From positions 3,286,001 to 3,350,000 of the forward strand of contig CM074127.1 in assembly GCA_037178625.1 (NCBI GenBank): a DNA stretch of 64,000 nucleotides, in the 5' to 3' direction. This DNA comes from Skeletonema tropicum. Its lineage: Eukaryota; Bacillariophyta; Thalassiosirophyceae; Thalassiosirales; Thalassiosiraceae. Position 1 is the first letter of the stretch, and every line of letters begins with the position of its first letter. Below are positions 1 through 11,107 of this stretch, piece after piece. The translations under genes were made by a program, and so were the position numbers. The notes below the pieces were generated by a model. That model made no database searches. It was given only the letters and a program-made list of their open reading frames with translations, and was not told where the DNA came from.

Positions 1-248
1 CAACATTTTCGTAGAATGCCAGGCAGCAAGGATCAACGTCGTTCCACCATGTCTTAACTTACCTTGTTGGCAAAAGGCAAAAAGTGAGAGGTATGTTCGT
101 CAGTCTTCAGAACAATGCTGGAAGCTTTTAAGCGAGATTCGAGAATGATTGGATGGCTTCAGCGTTTCAACCAGTGAACACGTGTATTCGGAGGAAGGAC
201 AGGCCTTCTTCTCTCATGCCGCTTCCCCTCTTCTCTACTTTTTGAATT

Positions 249-296
249 TAACCCGTTTCTTCTTCCCGTTGCTAACCCGTTTCTTCTTCCCGTTGC
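249..296. repeat. 24-bp tandem duplication
   Basis: Two perfect adjacent copies of a 24-bp pyrimidine-rich unit (249-272 and 273-296) lie upstream of the BTB gene. Nothing else supported is seen in bases 1-475; the long minus-strand frame over 159-422 has low-complexity composition and is not taken as a gene. Confidence 0.8.
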
Positions 297-475
297 GACA
301 GTGAACGCGGAAATGGCGACACGAGAGAACCAAGAGACAAAATCCAGCGAAATCCACAATGATCGAAATTTCCTACATAGCATCATAAGTAGGTAAAAGA
401 AGTGCACCTCTACTCGTTGCAAGGAGGGGGTCGCAAGAGGAAGGGGAGGAGTTAGTTTTCACTGCACCAACCACC

Positions 476-1429
476 ATGAAGCGCTCTGTACCAGAAAACG
501 AGGAGGAGGCTGGAAGTAGCACTGAGAAGAGGAAGAGAAACCCCTCCTTTCAGCAGCCAAATGACGTGCTTCATTTAAATGTTGGGGGCACTTTGACAGC
601 TGTTCTTCGCCGCACATTGACATCCATAGAAGGTAGTATGCTGGCATCTCGTTTCTCAGGAAGATGGGACGACTCTTTGGAGAAGGATAGGGATGGTAAC
701 TTTTTCATAGACCAACCTATTGAACTTTTCCAACCGATGATTGATTACCTAAGAGCAAAAGCGTGCGAAACAATGCTTGCCCCACCTGTCACATCGCCCG
801 AATTCGATGATGTTCGTAAATTGAAGGACTTCGTGCGAATGGTGGAGTACTTTGGTATGACTGCTGGAATCTATCCTACTGAATTAGAGATGTGTAGGGG
901 CGAAATTTCTACAGCAAAGATCACTGGGCACCCGCATTTGGGTGTAGTTTCGAGTGAATATGCAACGTTCACCTTGGTTACGCGGGGGCACAAACGCCCA
1001 ATAAGGTCATTTAGTGTCATTTTGGGTGATGTAGAGAAGATAGAAATTGGGTTAGTTCGTACTAATCATTTTGTAAAGAAGTTAAGAAAGGGAGACCACA
1101 AAGGTGTAGGAATGGAACGATACTCGTTTTGCTTAGATTGCAGTCAAGGTGGGTTGCTATATGAAGGTTCGTTCACAAAATTGGATGGATTGACAACCGA
1201 GAAAGGAACACTGATCCGTTGTGAGAACAAGGGAGAAAAATGGCTTGTGAATGGCCAAGTAGTGGCATCTTCTATTGCACTTGAGGATAGTTTTCATCTG
1301 CCTCCAGACCTTCAACAATATTCCCTTGTTCCTGCATTCTCTGGTAAGGGCAGCTGGCAAGTTTGCGAGGTTGAGTTGGACCCAATGGCATCAGACCAAA
1401 AGACCACGATATCGCAGGCCCATCTCTAG
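476..1429 (+). CDS. BTB/POZ (T1, KCTD-like) domain protein
   Basis: Single-exon gene for 317 residues, starting at an ATG in a CACCATGA context. After a charged, Lys/Arg-rich N-terminus (residues 1-30) comes a T1-type BTB fold, about residues 30-125, shown by DVLHLNVGGT, then RRTLTSIEGSMLASRFSG and FFIDQPIELFQPMIDYLR. This is the pattern of KCTD and potassium-channel tetramerisation domains. The family oligomerises and often serves as a substrate adaptor for Cullin-3 ubiquitin ligases; no channel membrane segments are present. The C-terminal 180 residues (YATFTLVTRG... WLVNGQVV... GSWQVCEVELDP) look like a beta-sandwich, perhaps SPRY-like, as seen in other stramenopile BTB proteins, but I do not recognise it firmly. 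The gene converges with the RING gene, with only 34 bp between stop codons. Confidence 0.85.
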   Translation: MKRSVPENEEEAGSSTEKRKRNPSFQQPNDVLHLNVGGTLTAVLRRTLTSIEGSMLASRFSGRWDDSLEKDRDGNFFIDQPIELFQPMIDYLRAKACETMLAPPVTSPEFDDVRKLKDFVRMVEYFGMTAGIYPTELEMCRGEISTAKITGHPHLGVVSSEYATFTLVTRGHKRPIRSFSVILGDVEKIEIGLVRTNHFVKKLRKGDHKGVGMERYSFCLDCSQGGLLYEGSFTKLDGLTTEKGTLIRCENKGEKWLVNGQVVASSIALEDSFHLPPDLQQYSLVPAFSGKGSWQVCEVELDPMASDQKTTISQAHL

Positions 1430-1463
1430 ATATACTTAAATATTACATTGTAATTTTATCACG

Positions 1464-2612
1464 TCAACTAGACATATTGTTCCCATTGCTCACATCAGCA
1501 ACGACGGTGTTGAAACTGCTGCACCCGGGACATTGTACGCCAAGAAAATGCCAGTCGAGGTTGTCGGACTTTACTTCACAATCATTGCATATAATGTTCA
1601 CAGTCCTCTTCAAATCATCTGGCATAGGTTGTAGTTCTATATCCCTCGCCCGTGCGGACCACGCTGCTGACATCGATTGCCGACTTACTACTGTTTTCTT
1701 ACATATGGGGCAGCGATAGTCAAAACTCGCAAGATTGCGAAAGCAGTGCGAATGAATGCAATGGCCACATGGCAAATCTTGTGGGCTCTGACGTGAACTG
1801 AACATGTCTTCGCGGCACACGGGGCAATTGTTTTTGTACTTATCTTTCATGCAGTTGTGGGTATCGTAAACGGAAACATGAATGCACATGGAACAGATGG
1901 AGCAATGCTTATAATTTTCCTGCCCTCCAACACGGCAAAACCCACACTCCTCACAATGAAATGGTTCTCTTTTGAGAGCCATCCAGATGTTGCACTTTCC
2001 ACAATGATACTCCGCGAAGGTTACTCCACACTGATCATTCACGCATTTATTCGTGCTGTGGTTTAAATTACTGGCAAGTTAGGACAAGAGTGTGCACTGA
2101 TGCGATAGAAACAAACTTCTCTGCACTTACGCGCTCGGTTGTCGAGTATTGCACTCCTTGCAAACAATCTCTTTCACAGCGAATCTGTCCATCGGGCCGC
2201 AAGATGAACTACCCGTATCATCGTCGTGGCACACGCGGCACCCGAACTCTCCACCACAGCAAGGTGCGATAACGTTGCACTTGCGCTCGTAATGAACGCA
2301 CGCCACAACTTCTCTTCGTTCACTGCTACTTGTTGCGTTACCCATTTGTACATCAGACGACGAATCACCAGTGGCTGATCCAAGCAAAGAGCTAACCATG
2401 CCCCCAGGCCTTCCTATTTGGGAGGATGCATTTGCATTTGAGTTAGAAGAGCCATCCATCAATGTTTGAATTCGCAGCCGCCTCTCCAAATCAGTGAGCG
2501 TAGTGTCCCTCATAATGGATTGAATTGCACGCCGTTTTTCGGTAGATTTGTCTTCCTTCAAAGAATCCGACGCCACATTTCCATCAGAGGGAGAATCATT
2601 GTTGCTTGACAT
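1464..2612 (-). CDS. CHY zinc-finger / RING-H2 E3 ubiquitin ligase (RCHY1/Pirh2-like)
   Basis: Two exons (2612-2131 and 2055-1464) with a 75-nt GTAAG...CAG intron give 357 residues; the sum is divisible by three and the splice joins a CHY finger cleanly. Order: Ser-rich N-terminus, CHY finger (CVHYERKC, CCGGEFGCRVCHDD, CKECNTRQ, CGVTFAEYHC), CTCHY finger (HCEECGFCRVGG, HCSICSMCI), RING-H2 (CPVCREDMF, LPCGHCIHSHCF, CPIC) and a C-terminal zinc ribbon (CNDCEVKS, CPGCSSFNT). This order is that of mammalian Pirh2/RCHY1 and plant MIEL1, which transfer ubiquitin from E2 enzymes to nuclear substrates. The upstream frame begins at a TTG; the first ATG is at 2612. Substrate in this organism cannot be told from sequence. 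Confidence 0.93.
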
Positions 2613-3145
2613 GTTGTTTCTAATCACCAAAAAAGAGAAAGAGACGGATACTGTGAGGAGATAAGATATGCTATTGGCTGCGTATTCAGCAGCAGAGAGA
2701 CGATGACGGGCCTCTCAACCTCCAACCTATTACTTGTAATTAATGCACCTTCGCCCTTCGCTGCTTTTCATCGAAAGCAAGAGAGTGAACGAAACATCAA
2801 AAATTTTTCATCAATCGCATCAACCAAAACATCTGAAGGAGTCCCATTCTCTGCACCCAAAGGGTCCGATTAAATGGGAAAGACATGCTCCCAATTAATC
2901 TCCTTCCGCCTTCTGCCTAGTCGCCAATTGTTCGCGAAATTTTACTGCCAAAGTCAATGTAGGAATTCATATCAATCTCTGTTAGTAAGAGGTAGCGGAA
3001 GCCTCCTCAACTCATCATCATCTTCACCATTTCCGACTTGTGTGCAACTTAGCAGCCTACTACCTCCGAGGCCAGCACCCCCTGAAATCAACTTATTCCT
3101 TGCGGATTATTAGCGTAGAGAAATTTCTAGCGGATATATATTACC
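2613..3145. promoter_or_regulatory. Divergent intergenic region, RING gene / RPS9
   Basis: These 533 bp separate the start codons of two divergent genes and should hold both promoters. A TATA-like run, GGATATATATTACC, lies immediately before the RPS9 ATG, too close to be a normal TATA box. No further gene is supported; the short forward frame at 2874-3113 has no recognisable content. Confidence 0.5.
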
Positions 3146-3718
3146 ATGCCTACTAACGCACAACACCGAAACTACAGGAAGACCTACAAGACCCCTCGTC
3201 GTCCATACGAAAAGGAACGTCTCGATGCTGAGCTCAAGCTTGTAGGAGAGTATGGTCTTCGGTGCAAGCGTGAGATTTGGCGTGTGCAGTATGCTCTTGC
3301 CAAGCTCCGTAAGGTTGCTCGTACATTGCTCACCCTTGACCCCAAGGATCCTAAGCGCATCTTCGAGGGAGCCGCCCTTCTTCGTCGTATGAGCCGTTAC
3401 GGTCTCCTTGCCGATGATGAGCTCGAACTCGATTTCGTTCTTCAGCTTTCCACCCAAAAGTTGCTTGAGCGTCGTCTACAGACCAAGGTTTACAAGCAAG
3501 GTCTTGCCAAGTCCATCCACCACGCCCGTGTTCTTATCCGTCAACGTCACATCAGTGTTGGAGGACAACTTGTCAATGTTGCCAGTTTCAATGTGAGAAC
3601 CAGCTCAGAGAAGCACATCGACATCTCTGCTAACTCACCATATGGCCAGGGTGCCCCAGGACGTGTTGCTAGGAAGAGAGCAGCCTCTAAGGCCGCTGCT
3701 GGTGAGGACGACGAGTAA
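3146..3718 (+). CDS. RPS9: 40S ribosomal protein S9 (uS4)
   Basis: A 190-residue single-exon gene, the usual length for eukaryotic RPS9. It has the N-terminal [20 protein letters not shown] block, the S4 core with [19 protein letters not shown], and the S4 RNA-binding domain ([37 protein letters not shown]), ending in the basic/acidic tail KAAAGEDDE. The protein binds 18S rRNA early in 40S assembly and shapes the mRNA entry channel and decoding accuracy. Synonymous positions favour C and G endings (CGT, CTT, AAG, GTC), as expected of a highly expressed gene. AATAAA-like sequence follows the stop by about 15 nt. Confidence 0.98.
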   Translation: MPTNAQHRNYRKTYKTPRRPYEKERLDAELKLVGEYGLRCKREIWRVQYALAKLRKVARTLLTLDPKDPKRIFEGAALLRRMSRYGLLADDELELDFVLQLSTQKLLERRLQTKVYKQGLAKSIHHARVLIRQRHISVGGQLVNVASFNVRTSSEKHIDISANSPYGQGAPGRVARKRAASKAAAGEDDE

Positions 3719-4255
3719 ACACCTAAGCGAATAAAAAAATAAAAGGTTTAATGTACAACTACTATCGTGTGTCTCTTCACATCACACCACAGTTAAATCT
3801 ATGATACTTTAGCCACATTGTGCGTTATTGAGAAAAGCAGCGATAACGAGTCTAAGCACTAGAGTAGTGGAACACCGCGGTAATGTTGTGCATGGTGTAT
3901 CGTATATTTAAAGCAATGACCGATGACTCATATGCAATGATTATGGGTGTAACATGATGTCCTAGTTGACTTCACCTGTGTAAGAGGATCTTCTGTTATG
4001 GTTGAATTAGAAGTCAAGTAATTCTAGTCCTCTCTGAGCCGCTGGTTTATATTCCAATCTAAGTACAATACTCCTTTCACCTCTGCAGACGCCCCTCTCC
4101 TAAAAGGGCAAGTTGCAAGCGTCAACTGTCAACTGTCAACCCCAATGCTAATGTCAACATTCTGCACAAGCAAAAACAAAAAGAAACAAATCCTTCCACT
4201 CGTGAAATTATTTGTCTACAAAAAGATGAACTACATATTATTTAAAGACCTATCT
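3719..4255. other. Intergenic, convergent; short GTCAACT repeat
   Basis: The 3' flanks of RPS9 and the next minus-strand gene. Contains about three tandem copies of GTCAACT at 4121-4140 and no coding frame that I can support. Confidence 0.6.
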
Positions 4256-5080
4256 CTAGGGCAGATTTTCAACGATTGACGGGCAACCTCCAAACAAATT
4301 CATCTTCGTTGGAACCATGTTATCCCAGAATGCATCTGCTAAATCGTCTACATAATACACTGGATCTTCTCCACCACACCCCGCCAAGCCTCCCCCTCGT
4401 GATCCTAACTGTATCTTATCCCATTGTCCTCTACTCAGTGTATCCATTACATCCTTTGAAGTTGTCTGGGCACCACCTCCCCTAACTGGTGCAGATCCCA
4501 TTACGGATACATTCCATGCAGCCTTTGTAGCCTGATCATCAGCAAACATCAAACCCCCCGTCCTTGCAGCACTGTTGAGAATATCCTGCGCTGCAGCAGC
4601 TGCATATGCCGGATCATAATAAGTATTGACGCCACCTCCTCTATGATGGGGATGGTTCAACATCATCCCACCACCTATTGAACGCGACCCCTGAGATCCT
4701 CCTACAGGAACCATGCTTTGTGATGCACTTGTAACTATGGTTTCTCGACGGGCGAGCTCTGTTTGTTCTAATCTAATTTGGATGATTCGTCTTTGCCGTT
4801 CATTTTCGTCCATTTGTTCAATTTGTTGTAAGTGTTCGCTACCCGATTGCAATTTAGAAGAATCATGGCCATGGGAAGATGATCCGTTTGTCAAGTTAGT
4901 AGGATCAATCGCAGGTGAGGCTCCATCAGGTGTCATCATCCCCCCGAAGGGAGATGGGGTGAGCGTGGAATGATTCGTTGATGAATGATGAGATCCATGG
5001 TACACATCTTCCGAGCTGGATGATGTGTCAGCGAATGCGCCTGGTCTGTTAGGTTCTTCTTTGGCACAACAATTCCCCAT
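4256..5080 (-). CDS. Putative N-myristoylated protein of unknown function
   Basis: A 274-residue product starting MGNCCAKEE. Gly2 plus Cys4/Cys5 is the classic dual myristoylation/palmitoylation signal, so I place the start at 5080 although the frame stays open to an upstream ATG at 5140. The sequence before the ATG (TTTTCAGG) resembles a 3' splice site, suggesting a 5'-UTR intron and favouring the inner start. The body is Ser/Gly/His-rich and probably disordered, with one charged helix (about residues 85-115, EQMDENERQRRIIQIRLEQ) and a conserved-looking C-terminus (MDTLSRGQWDKIQLG, YYVDDLADAFWDNMVP). I recognise no named family; a LAMTOR1-like membrane anchor would be lipidated in the same way but the rest does not clearly match. 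Confidence 0.7.
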   Translation of the reverse strand: MGNCCAKEEPNRPGAFADTSSSSEDVYHGSHHSSTNHSTLTPSPFGGMMTPDGASPAIDPTNLTNGSSSHGHDSSKLQSGSEHLQQIEQMDENERQRRIIQIRLEQTELARRETIVTSASQSMVPVGGSQGSRSIGGGMMLNHPHHRGGGVNTYYDPAYAAAAAQDILNSAARTGGLMFADDQATKAAWNVSVMGSAPVRGGGAQTTSKDVMDTLSRGQWDKIQLGSRGGGLAGCGGEDPVYYVDDLADAFWDNMVPTKMNLFGGCPSIVENLP

Positions 5081-5501
5081 CCTGAAAAGTGTAATAAGCG
5101 GTAAATGAGTAGCGGCTAGGCTGTTGTTGGCTGGGTTCAACGGTTATTGTTATACTGCATAGGCGTCGCCGTTTTTAGACATGTTGCAATGCACTATGCA
5201 CTGATATGGTAGAGCGAGTGGCGAGTGAATCTTCGCGTTGAATGATAGGGCAGCCTGAAAATACTCACTCTAAAGTGTTTTACTTGTACTTGACCAACAC
5301 CCTGGACCCTTGACCAACACACTGTGTGATCAGGTGATACAGTGCGTACTGTGACAATGGATACTTTGTACTGTGACAACTGAAGTGACTGTTAGTTGAC
5401 TGTGAGAAAGACTCGATGAAAACTCAACCACACTCGATCTCGATACCTCACTTTGACCAGCCATCCAGCATTATTACCTCGGGCATAGCTCCTCATTAAT
5501 C
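5081..5501. promoter_or_regulatory. Divergent intergenic region
   Basis: 420 bp between divergent start codons. It contains several ACTGTGACAA-like direct repeats (about 5347-5410) and a duplicated TTGACCAACAC segment (about 5291-5320). No gene is supported. Confidence 0.4.
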
Positions 5502-6197
5502 ATGACAGAATTTGATCGTGCAGCAATTAAATCCAAAGCCTCCGCCGCTTGTGGCTGGAACTTTATTGTCCTCATGTCACGGCAGGGAAAGATCCGTCTC
5601 TCGGAATTTTTTTCATCCTACACTGAATCTCAAAAGAAGCGTATCTTACGTGACATTTCTGCCGATGTTCTGCCTCGACAGGCGAAGATGTGCAATATTA
5701 TTGAAAAGGGCGAATATAAGTTCATTTATCGGCGGTATGCCAGCTTGTATTTTGTGGTGGGGGCGCCAGTGGAGATGAATGAATTAATTGTCTTGGAGCA
5801 AATTCATTTGTTCGTGGAGGCATTGGATGGATATTTCAATAGTGGTGAGTGCATTGTTATCCGTGTGTCATACTATTGAGTTTTTTCATACATAATTCAT
5901 CTTGAAACTCACTTTCGCCCACATACACACTCCATGACATTAGTTTGTGAGCTAGATCTCGTATTTTCGCTTCATAAATCACTTATGATTTTGTTTGAAA
6001 TGTTTATCGCTGGAATGCTTTGTGAATCCAACCGTCGAGAGGTACTACAACAAATTGTTGAAGCAGAAGAAATGGTAGAAGAGATGTCAAAAGCAGGTGA
6101 AGATACATCCAGTCAGTTGGACGATGGGCTTTCTTTCCAGGAACAATTTCAGTTGGGTAGAAAACCTGGAGCAAGAGGGCCAAGGGGAAATAGGTAA
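5502..6197 (+). CDS. Clathrin adaptor complex small (sigma) subunit
   Basis: Two exons (5502-5844, 5944-6197) joined across a 99-nt GTGAGT...TAG intron restore the family motif NSVCELDLVF at the junction. The product is 198 residues, longer than the usual 155-160, because of about 20 extra residues at the N-terminus and a charged C-terminal tail after VEEMSKAGED. Family blocks visible: FIVLMSRQGKIRLSEF, KMCNIIEKGEYKFIYRRYASLYF, ELIVLEQIHLFVEALDGYF, then EMFIAGMLCESNRREVL. Sigma subunits form the core of AP complexes with the medium and large chains and bind dileucine sorting signals on vesicles. Blocks such as KMC and VCELD favour AP-1/AP-2; VVG and ESNR also recall AP-4, so the exact complex is open. 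Confidence 0.92.
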
Positions 6198-6336
6198 TCA
6201 ACATTACTTTGTTATGTGGGTGTCTTTGTTGGAGTCTATACCAGATGAAATAACATCAACAACCTTGTTGGCGTCTTGGTGAGATGAAGGGTATTACAAA
6301 AAGTCATCTCCGTAGATAGTAATATGGCTCATTAGA

Positions 6337-7242
6337 TTAATTGTGATACAAGTCTTCTACATAGTGCATTGCGTCATCTTTCCATCGCCAGATTTCGTCA
6401 CTATTAAAGGTCCAAGCGAAATCTCTGTCTCCAGCCATACATTCCCACCAGCCTTGATCATTGCAACCATCACTCATTTGCACTAACGCAATCCATACAC
6501 CAAGAAACTGTAAAAATATATTCAGAATGGCCCACTGAATACCAACGCACTTCGGTAAGCAGCAAGGGCATTGTTGATAGCAAGCGTAAGCATCTGATCT
6601 CTGCACAGTTCTTTTTATTGTATCTTGATATGTATCAAAAATAGCATGGACTCCAACAAACTCTCCATAAAAAAGAACTACGTAGTTCAGGATCGGAGAG
6701 AACACCATCCACTCCAAATAGATGAATATGGAAGTTAGGACAGCGTAGAAGAGATTGATTATCACCATTGTGCGATTCGGAGCGTAACAGAGTGAGACAA
6801 GCAGCATTAGGACCAACAATGCAGCAGCTCCTGTTGCAGTCTTTTGGCCGCCACTAAACATGACAAAAATACTTCCCCAAATGGCACTGCCGACATAACC
6901 AGCAGGGATGATTGCGATTCTACAGCCACCGATGTATTGTGTTACTCCACCTTCATTTTCAAACACGCGAATAGCAATGACCCTGCCACATGTGATCCAG
7001 CATGCTGCCGTTTTCAAGTAGAAATGGTAGAAGATGTGCAAGTGATGAGAATGAGATATTCATGTACAAGGCATGCACGCGATAGCAGTAAGCGTATCTC
7101 ACTTACCCAATGCATGACTTATTTCATGCAGAAATGTTGTCAATAGACGAAATGGGTACAGAATGATGGTTTGGTGAAAGAAAAGAGTTAAGGCAACGTA
7201 AGCCAGGTATAATACTGTAAAAGCTATCTGAGAATCATTCAT
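6337..7242 (-). CDS. M50B-like membrane zinc metalloprotease
   Basis: Two exons (7242-7107 and 7004-6337) with a 102-nt intron give 267 residues. Exon 1 was found by reading upstream of the longer frame: it encodes a membrane segment (FTVLYLAYVALTLFF) and the zinc motif FLHEISHAL, with His39, Glu40 and His43 as the likely metal/catalytic residues; the splice then continues LACWITCGRV. The matching pattern HE..HA..CW.TCG.V....ENEGG.T...G and later IPAGYVGSAIWG is the Peptidase M50B-like family found in plants, fungi and protists. Five or so hydrophobic segments follow, and FDTYQDTIKRTV sits where the family carries its third conserved acidic site. Role unknown in detail; M50 relatives cleave within membranes. 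Confidence 0.85.
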
Positions 7243-7685
7243 GCTATATAATATGTGTGCCTCAACTGCCTACAACATGACCATCGTCATAATGCCCTCC
7301 CGCCTCTACTTCAAAAGTGTATGTGGTACGCAGCGATGAGATCTGCTTCTGGCTTGATAGGGGTCCTTGTTCGTTGGAAGTTGGAAGAGATTTATTGGTA
7401 TTATGTTGTGTCAGCAGGCTTGAATAACGCTTTTTTTCATTCAAAATTTGGACGATCAACGTTGGAATCAGTATCTCGAATCTCCCACGATCATTGTGAC
7501 ACCCTATGTGCCCTATGACACCCAGACACGCACTCCGTCCCCCGCCCTCCACCCAAAGTGCCCACAAGTAAGATCAGATATATAGAAGCTGAAGCTGGAA
7601 CGTTGTCGTTGTGGCTGGTTGTCGGTGATTTCTTAGTAGGCAGGGAGAAGAAGAAGGATTAGCACTCAATAAATAGAGAAGAACG
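7243..7685. promoter_or_regulatory. Divergent intergenic region
   Basis: 442 bp between the metalloprotease and PQ-loop gene starts. Open frames here on both strands lack recognisable content; probably promoters and 5' UTRs only. Confidence 0.4.
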
Positions 7686-8945
7686 ATGCCTTCACCTTCG
7701 CTCGTTGCATGGGCGTTTGCATTGAGCCCCTTCCCTGCATATCTCCCTCAATACTTTAGCCTAATTCGGCAATCGACCACTTCTGAAAATGATGACAGTG
7801 ATACCAGGACGCTGTTGCGCAGCCATGGGAGCCACAATGATCTGTTAGAGGAGCAGCATGAAGTAATAATAGATAGAGGGATTGAATCTCTACGGAAGAG
7901 GAACAATCTACTTGATTCTCCGTCATCAAAATTGAAAATAACCGCTGCGCCACATTCGGCAGGTGTCCTATTACAAGGGCTGCCAAAGTCTTCACAACAA
8001 TGTGATGTCAACGGCAGTAACAAAGTACCTCCCAGTAGCGCCGGTCTTAGCCGTGCAACCGTATTTCTGCTGCTGTCATCGCATTTATTGCGAATGCTAT
8101 ATTTTTACGGATTGATGGTAGAAAACAAGAGAATAACAGAAGAAAGTACCACACTGGATGGTGAAGCTATTCAAACAACAACCACACTAATAATACAGTG
8201 GGACCTATTTGGACAAAGTGTTTGTATGATTATAATGCAGCTGCTTCTTCTTCGCGCAATGACCAATATGCGGATACGAAAAAGGAGAATGACCGGGTCT
8301 AATGCCGATTTTCCATCACCACCGCTTTGCAATGATTCAACTCAAAGTGGCACAGTTTGGCAATCTTTGTATTCAATGACGAAGGCGCATTTTTTTCAAC
8401 TATTGTCACCTTCCAATATACTGCAAAATCACTCATTTCTTGAGTATGTGGAGCTAATTTTCCTTTCTTCGATAGCTACCAAGCTACTGTTTGATTATCA
8501 ATGGTATCCTCGCTATCGAATGAGAAGTGTTGATGCCATCAAACATACTTCAATTTTTTTAGAGTCTTGTCTTGCTCTGCCGCAAGCAATGAGAAACTAT
8601 TCCAATAAAACAACTGATGGACTGAATGCTATAATGGTGGGAGGCTGGATCGTAGGTGACTTCATGAAGCTGTTCTACTTTACTTCTCAACTGCTTTGGT
8701 CGAGAGTAACCGGTGTAGGTGATGCTGGGAATATTGTGTTCGTATTCGGATGTATCTTTGCACTTACAACAGACTTCTTAGTTAGTTTCCAAATGGCCAT
8801 TTGGTATCCGTCGAAAGAGACACTTGATTTGAAAGAGGGCTTGATACGATATACGCAAAAGCTAAAGGCAAGTCATCGCCCGAATGAATCACTCACGTGT
8901 AAATTATTGCGATGTATCAAAGAGGCTCGATCATCAAGCTCATAA
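7686..8945 (+). CDS. PQ-loop repeat membrane protein (SLC66/PQLC1-like)
   Basis: A 419-residue single-exon product. Two PQ-loop motifs are visible: LSPFPAYLPQYFSLIR near the N-terminus (residues 12-27) and LPQAMRNYSNKTTDGLN at about 300, each followed by hydrophobic helices (for instance GGWIVGDFMKLFYF). The arrangement, with a long hydrophilic loop of about 100 residues after the first helix, resembles PQLC1/SLC66A2. PQ-loop proteins are seven-helix transporters of lysosome, Golgi or ER membranes (cystinosin, MPDU1, PQLC2), but the substrate of this subgroup is unknown and I assign none. Confidence 0.82.
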   Translation: MPSPSLVAWAFALSPFPAYLPQYFSLIRQSTTSENDDSDTRTLLRSHGSHNDLLEEQHEVIIDRGIESLRKRNNLLDSPSSKLKITAAPHSAGVLLQGLPKSSQQCDVNGSNKVPPSSAGLSRATVFLLLSSHLLRMLYFYGLMVENKRITEESTTLDGEAIQTTTTLIIQWDLFGQSVCMIIMQLLLLRAMTNMRIRKRRMTGSNADFPSPPLCNDSTQSGTVWQSLYSMTKAHFFQLLSPSNILQNHSFLEYVELIFLSSIATKLLFDYQWYPRYRMRSVDAIKHTSIFLESCLALPQAMRNYSNKTTDGLNAIMVGGWIVGDFMKLFYFTSQLLWSRVTGVGDAGNIVFVFGCIFALTTDFLVSFQMAIWYPSKETLDLKEGLIRYTQKLKASHRPNESLTCKLLRCIKEARSSSS

Positions 8946-9000
8946 TAAGAGAGTGTCATTGTAAATAAATGCTAGGATTTAAGAAAGAATTTGTTCCTAA

Positions 9001-11107
9001 TTATTGCGACATGGCTGCTTCGAGTTCTGCAATCTTGGCCTCAAGCTCAGCGACAGCTGGGGTTTTAGGTGCAGCTGCAGCGGCTTGGGCAGAATCACCA
9101 ACTTCGTCTGTCACACATCCCTCACTTGCGGTGGCAACGCATTGGATGTACTTGAACAGAGTTCCTTGGCTAGCACGAAGTGGAGGAGGAGACCAAGCCT
9201 TTCTACGTTCCTCCCATTCCTCGTCTGAGATCAAAAGATCGATTGTTCGTTGATCGGGACGAGCATCAATGCGGATTGGGTCGCCATTCTTCACAAGGGC
9301 GATAGGGCCTCCAACTTGGGCTTCGGGTGTGATATGCCCGATGCAGAATCCGTGACTTCCACCACTGAAGCGTCCGTCGGTCAGCAATGCAACGCAGTCA
9401 CCAAGTCCAGCTCCCATGATAGCACTAGTAGGAGTCAACATCTCTGGAAGTCCGGGTCCACCTGTTGGGCCTTCGTAACGAATGATCACAACATCTCCGC
9501 ATTTGATTTCCTTATTCTCGAGTCCACGAAGCATAAGTTGTTCGTTATCATACACTCTAGCAGTACCTGTGAAAGTCTCGCCCTCCTTTCCAGTAATTTT
9601 CGCAACTCCTCCACCGGGGCATAAGTTTCCGTACATAATTTGCAAATGGCCAGTGGGCTTGATGGGGTCGCTGAGAGGACGAATGATTTCTTGTCCTTCA
9701 GTCAAGCCGGGGTGGTTCATTTCAGCCAAGTTCTCATTGTGTGTTTTTCCTGTTACCGTCATCTGGTCTCCATCAAAAAGACCATTATCAATCAAGAATT
9801 TGATCATACCTGGAGTACCTCCAATGTTTTGGACATCTTCCATGACAAACTTACCGGATGGCTTCAAGTCAGCCAAGAAAGGAGTCTGACAAGTTGGATA
9901 GAGGAGTGCGTTAAAGTAAGTACTGATCTTTGATGTGTGGAAAGAGAGAAAGAAAACATCTCAAAATAACTCTAACACATACTCACCACATCAGAAAGAC
10001 GCTGGAAGTCATCAATCGAGATTGCTACCTCGGGGTTTTGGCATGAACGACTCATAGCAATTAAGTGAAGAACTGCATTTGTTGAACCACCGGTCATCAT
10101 AACCATGCGGATAGCATTCTCAAAAGCAGCCTTAGTCATGATATCACGGGGTTTGATGTCTTTCTCAAGCAAAATCTTCATTGCAGCACCAGCCCTTTCG
10201 CACTCATCGCGCTTCTCCTGTGAGTCGGCGGGAGAACTGGAGGAGTAAGGGAGAGACATACCAAGCGCTTCAATTGCAGTTGCCATCGTGTTAGCTGTGT
10301 ACATTCCACCGCAAGCTCCTGGTCCTGGACAACTGTGCTGAATGATTTCCTTCCTTTCCTCCTCAGTAATCTTATCGTAGAGAGACTGACCATAAGCTTG
10401 GAAGGCACTAACAATATCGAGAGTATCTCCATTACTTGGTTGTTTTCCAGCACGGATAGTACCACCATAAACCATGATTCCAGGCCTATTCAAGCGTCCC
10501 ATAGCCATAATGACACCAGGCATATTCTTATCACAACCAGGAAGAGCAATACATCCATCATACCACTGAGCACCCATTGTAGTTTCGATTGAGTCAGCGA
10601 TCAAATCACGAGATTGGAGAGAGTAACGCATACCATTTGTTCCCATGGAGATACCGTCAGAGACACCGACAGTATTGAATCGGTAGCCCACACAATCTGA
10701 GGCAAGAACACCCTTTTTTACATGCTCAGAGAGTTCAAGAAGGTGCATGTTACATGGATTACCTTCGTACCAGACGGAGCAGATACCAACTTGTGGCTTG
10801 TTCATGTCTTCTTCTTTGAGACCAGTGGCGTAAAGCATTGCTTGAGATGCTCCTTGAGATTTAGGTTGAGTTAGAGTGCTGAAACGAATGTATTCTATGA
10901 GAGGATTGACAGTAATAACTCGCAAAGATTGCATACTTGCAGTTCAAGACGTCCAACTTACCGGCTGTACTTGTTCAAGACAGGTTCATCATCTTCACTT
11001 GCCATGCGAAGTGAAGAAAGTCTCTTGGGCGCCAACCTTGTTAGTTGGAAGGCATCACATGATGCGATGGCAAGTACTGCCGAGATTGTCAACGAGGATA
11101 GATGCAT
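9001..11107 (-). CDS. ilvD: Dihydroxy-acid dehydratase, plastid-targeted
   Basis: Three exons (11107-10962, 10878-9987, 9885-9001), introns of 83 and 101 nt, encode 640 residues. It dehydrates 2,3-dihydroxy-3-methyl acids to 2-oxo acids, the third step of valine, isoleucine and leucine synthesis. Junctions rebuild the conserved [18 protein letters not shown] and [17 protein letters not shown]. The Fe-S ligand motifs are present: [16 protein letters not shown] and [14 protein letters not shown]. The N-terminus is a signal peptide plus CDAFQL, an ASAFAP-like cleavage site typical of diatom plastid proteins. I chose the ATG at 11107 because it directly begins that signal peptide; the frame is open further upstream. 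The C-terminus adds an unusual Ala-rich coiled-coil tail of about 40 residues ending [15 protein letters not shown]. Confidence 0.95.

Noticed and set aside
159..422. 87-codon minus-strand frame upstream of the BTB gene
   Set aside because: Composition reflects the 24-bp repeat and promoter DNA; no domain and poor start context.
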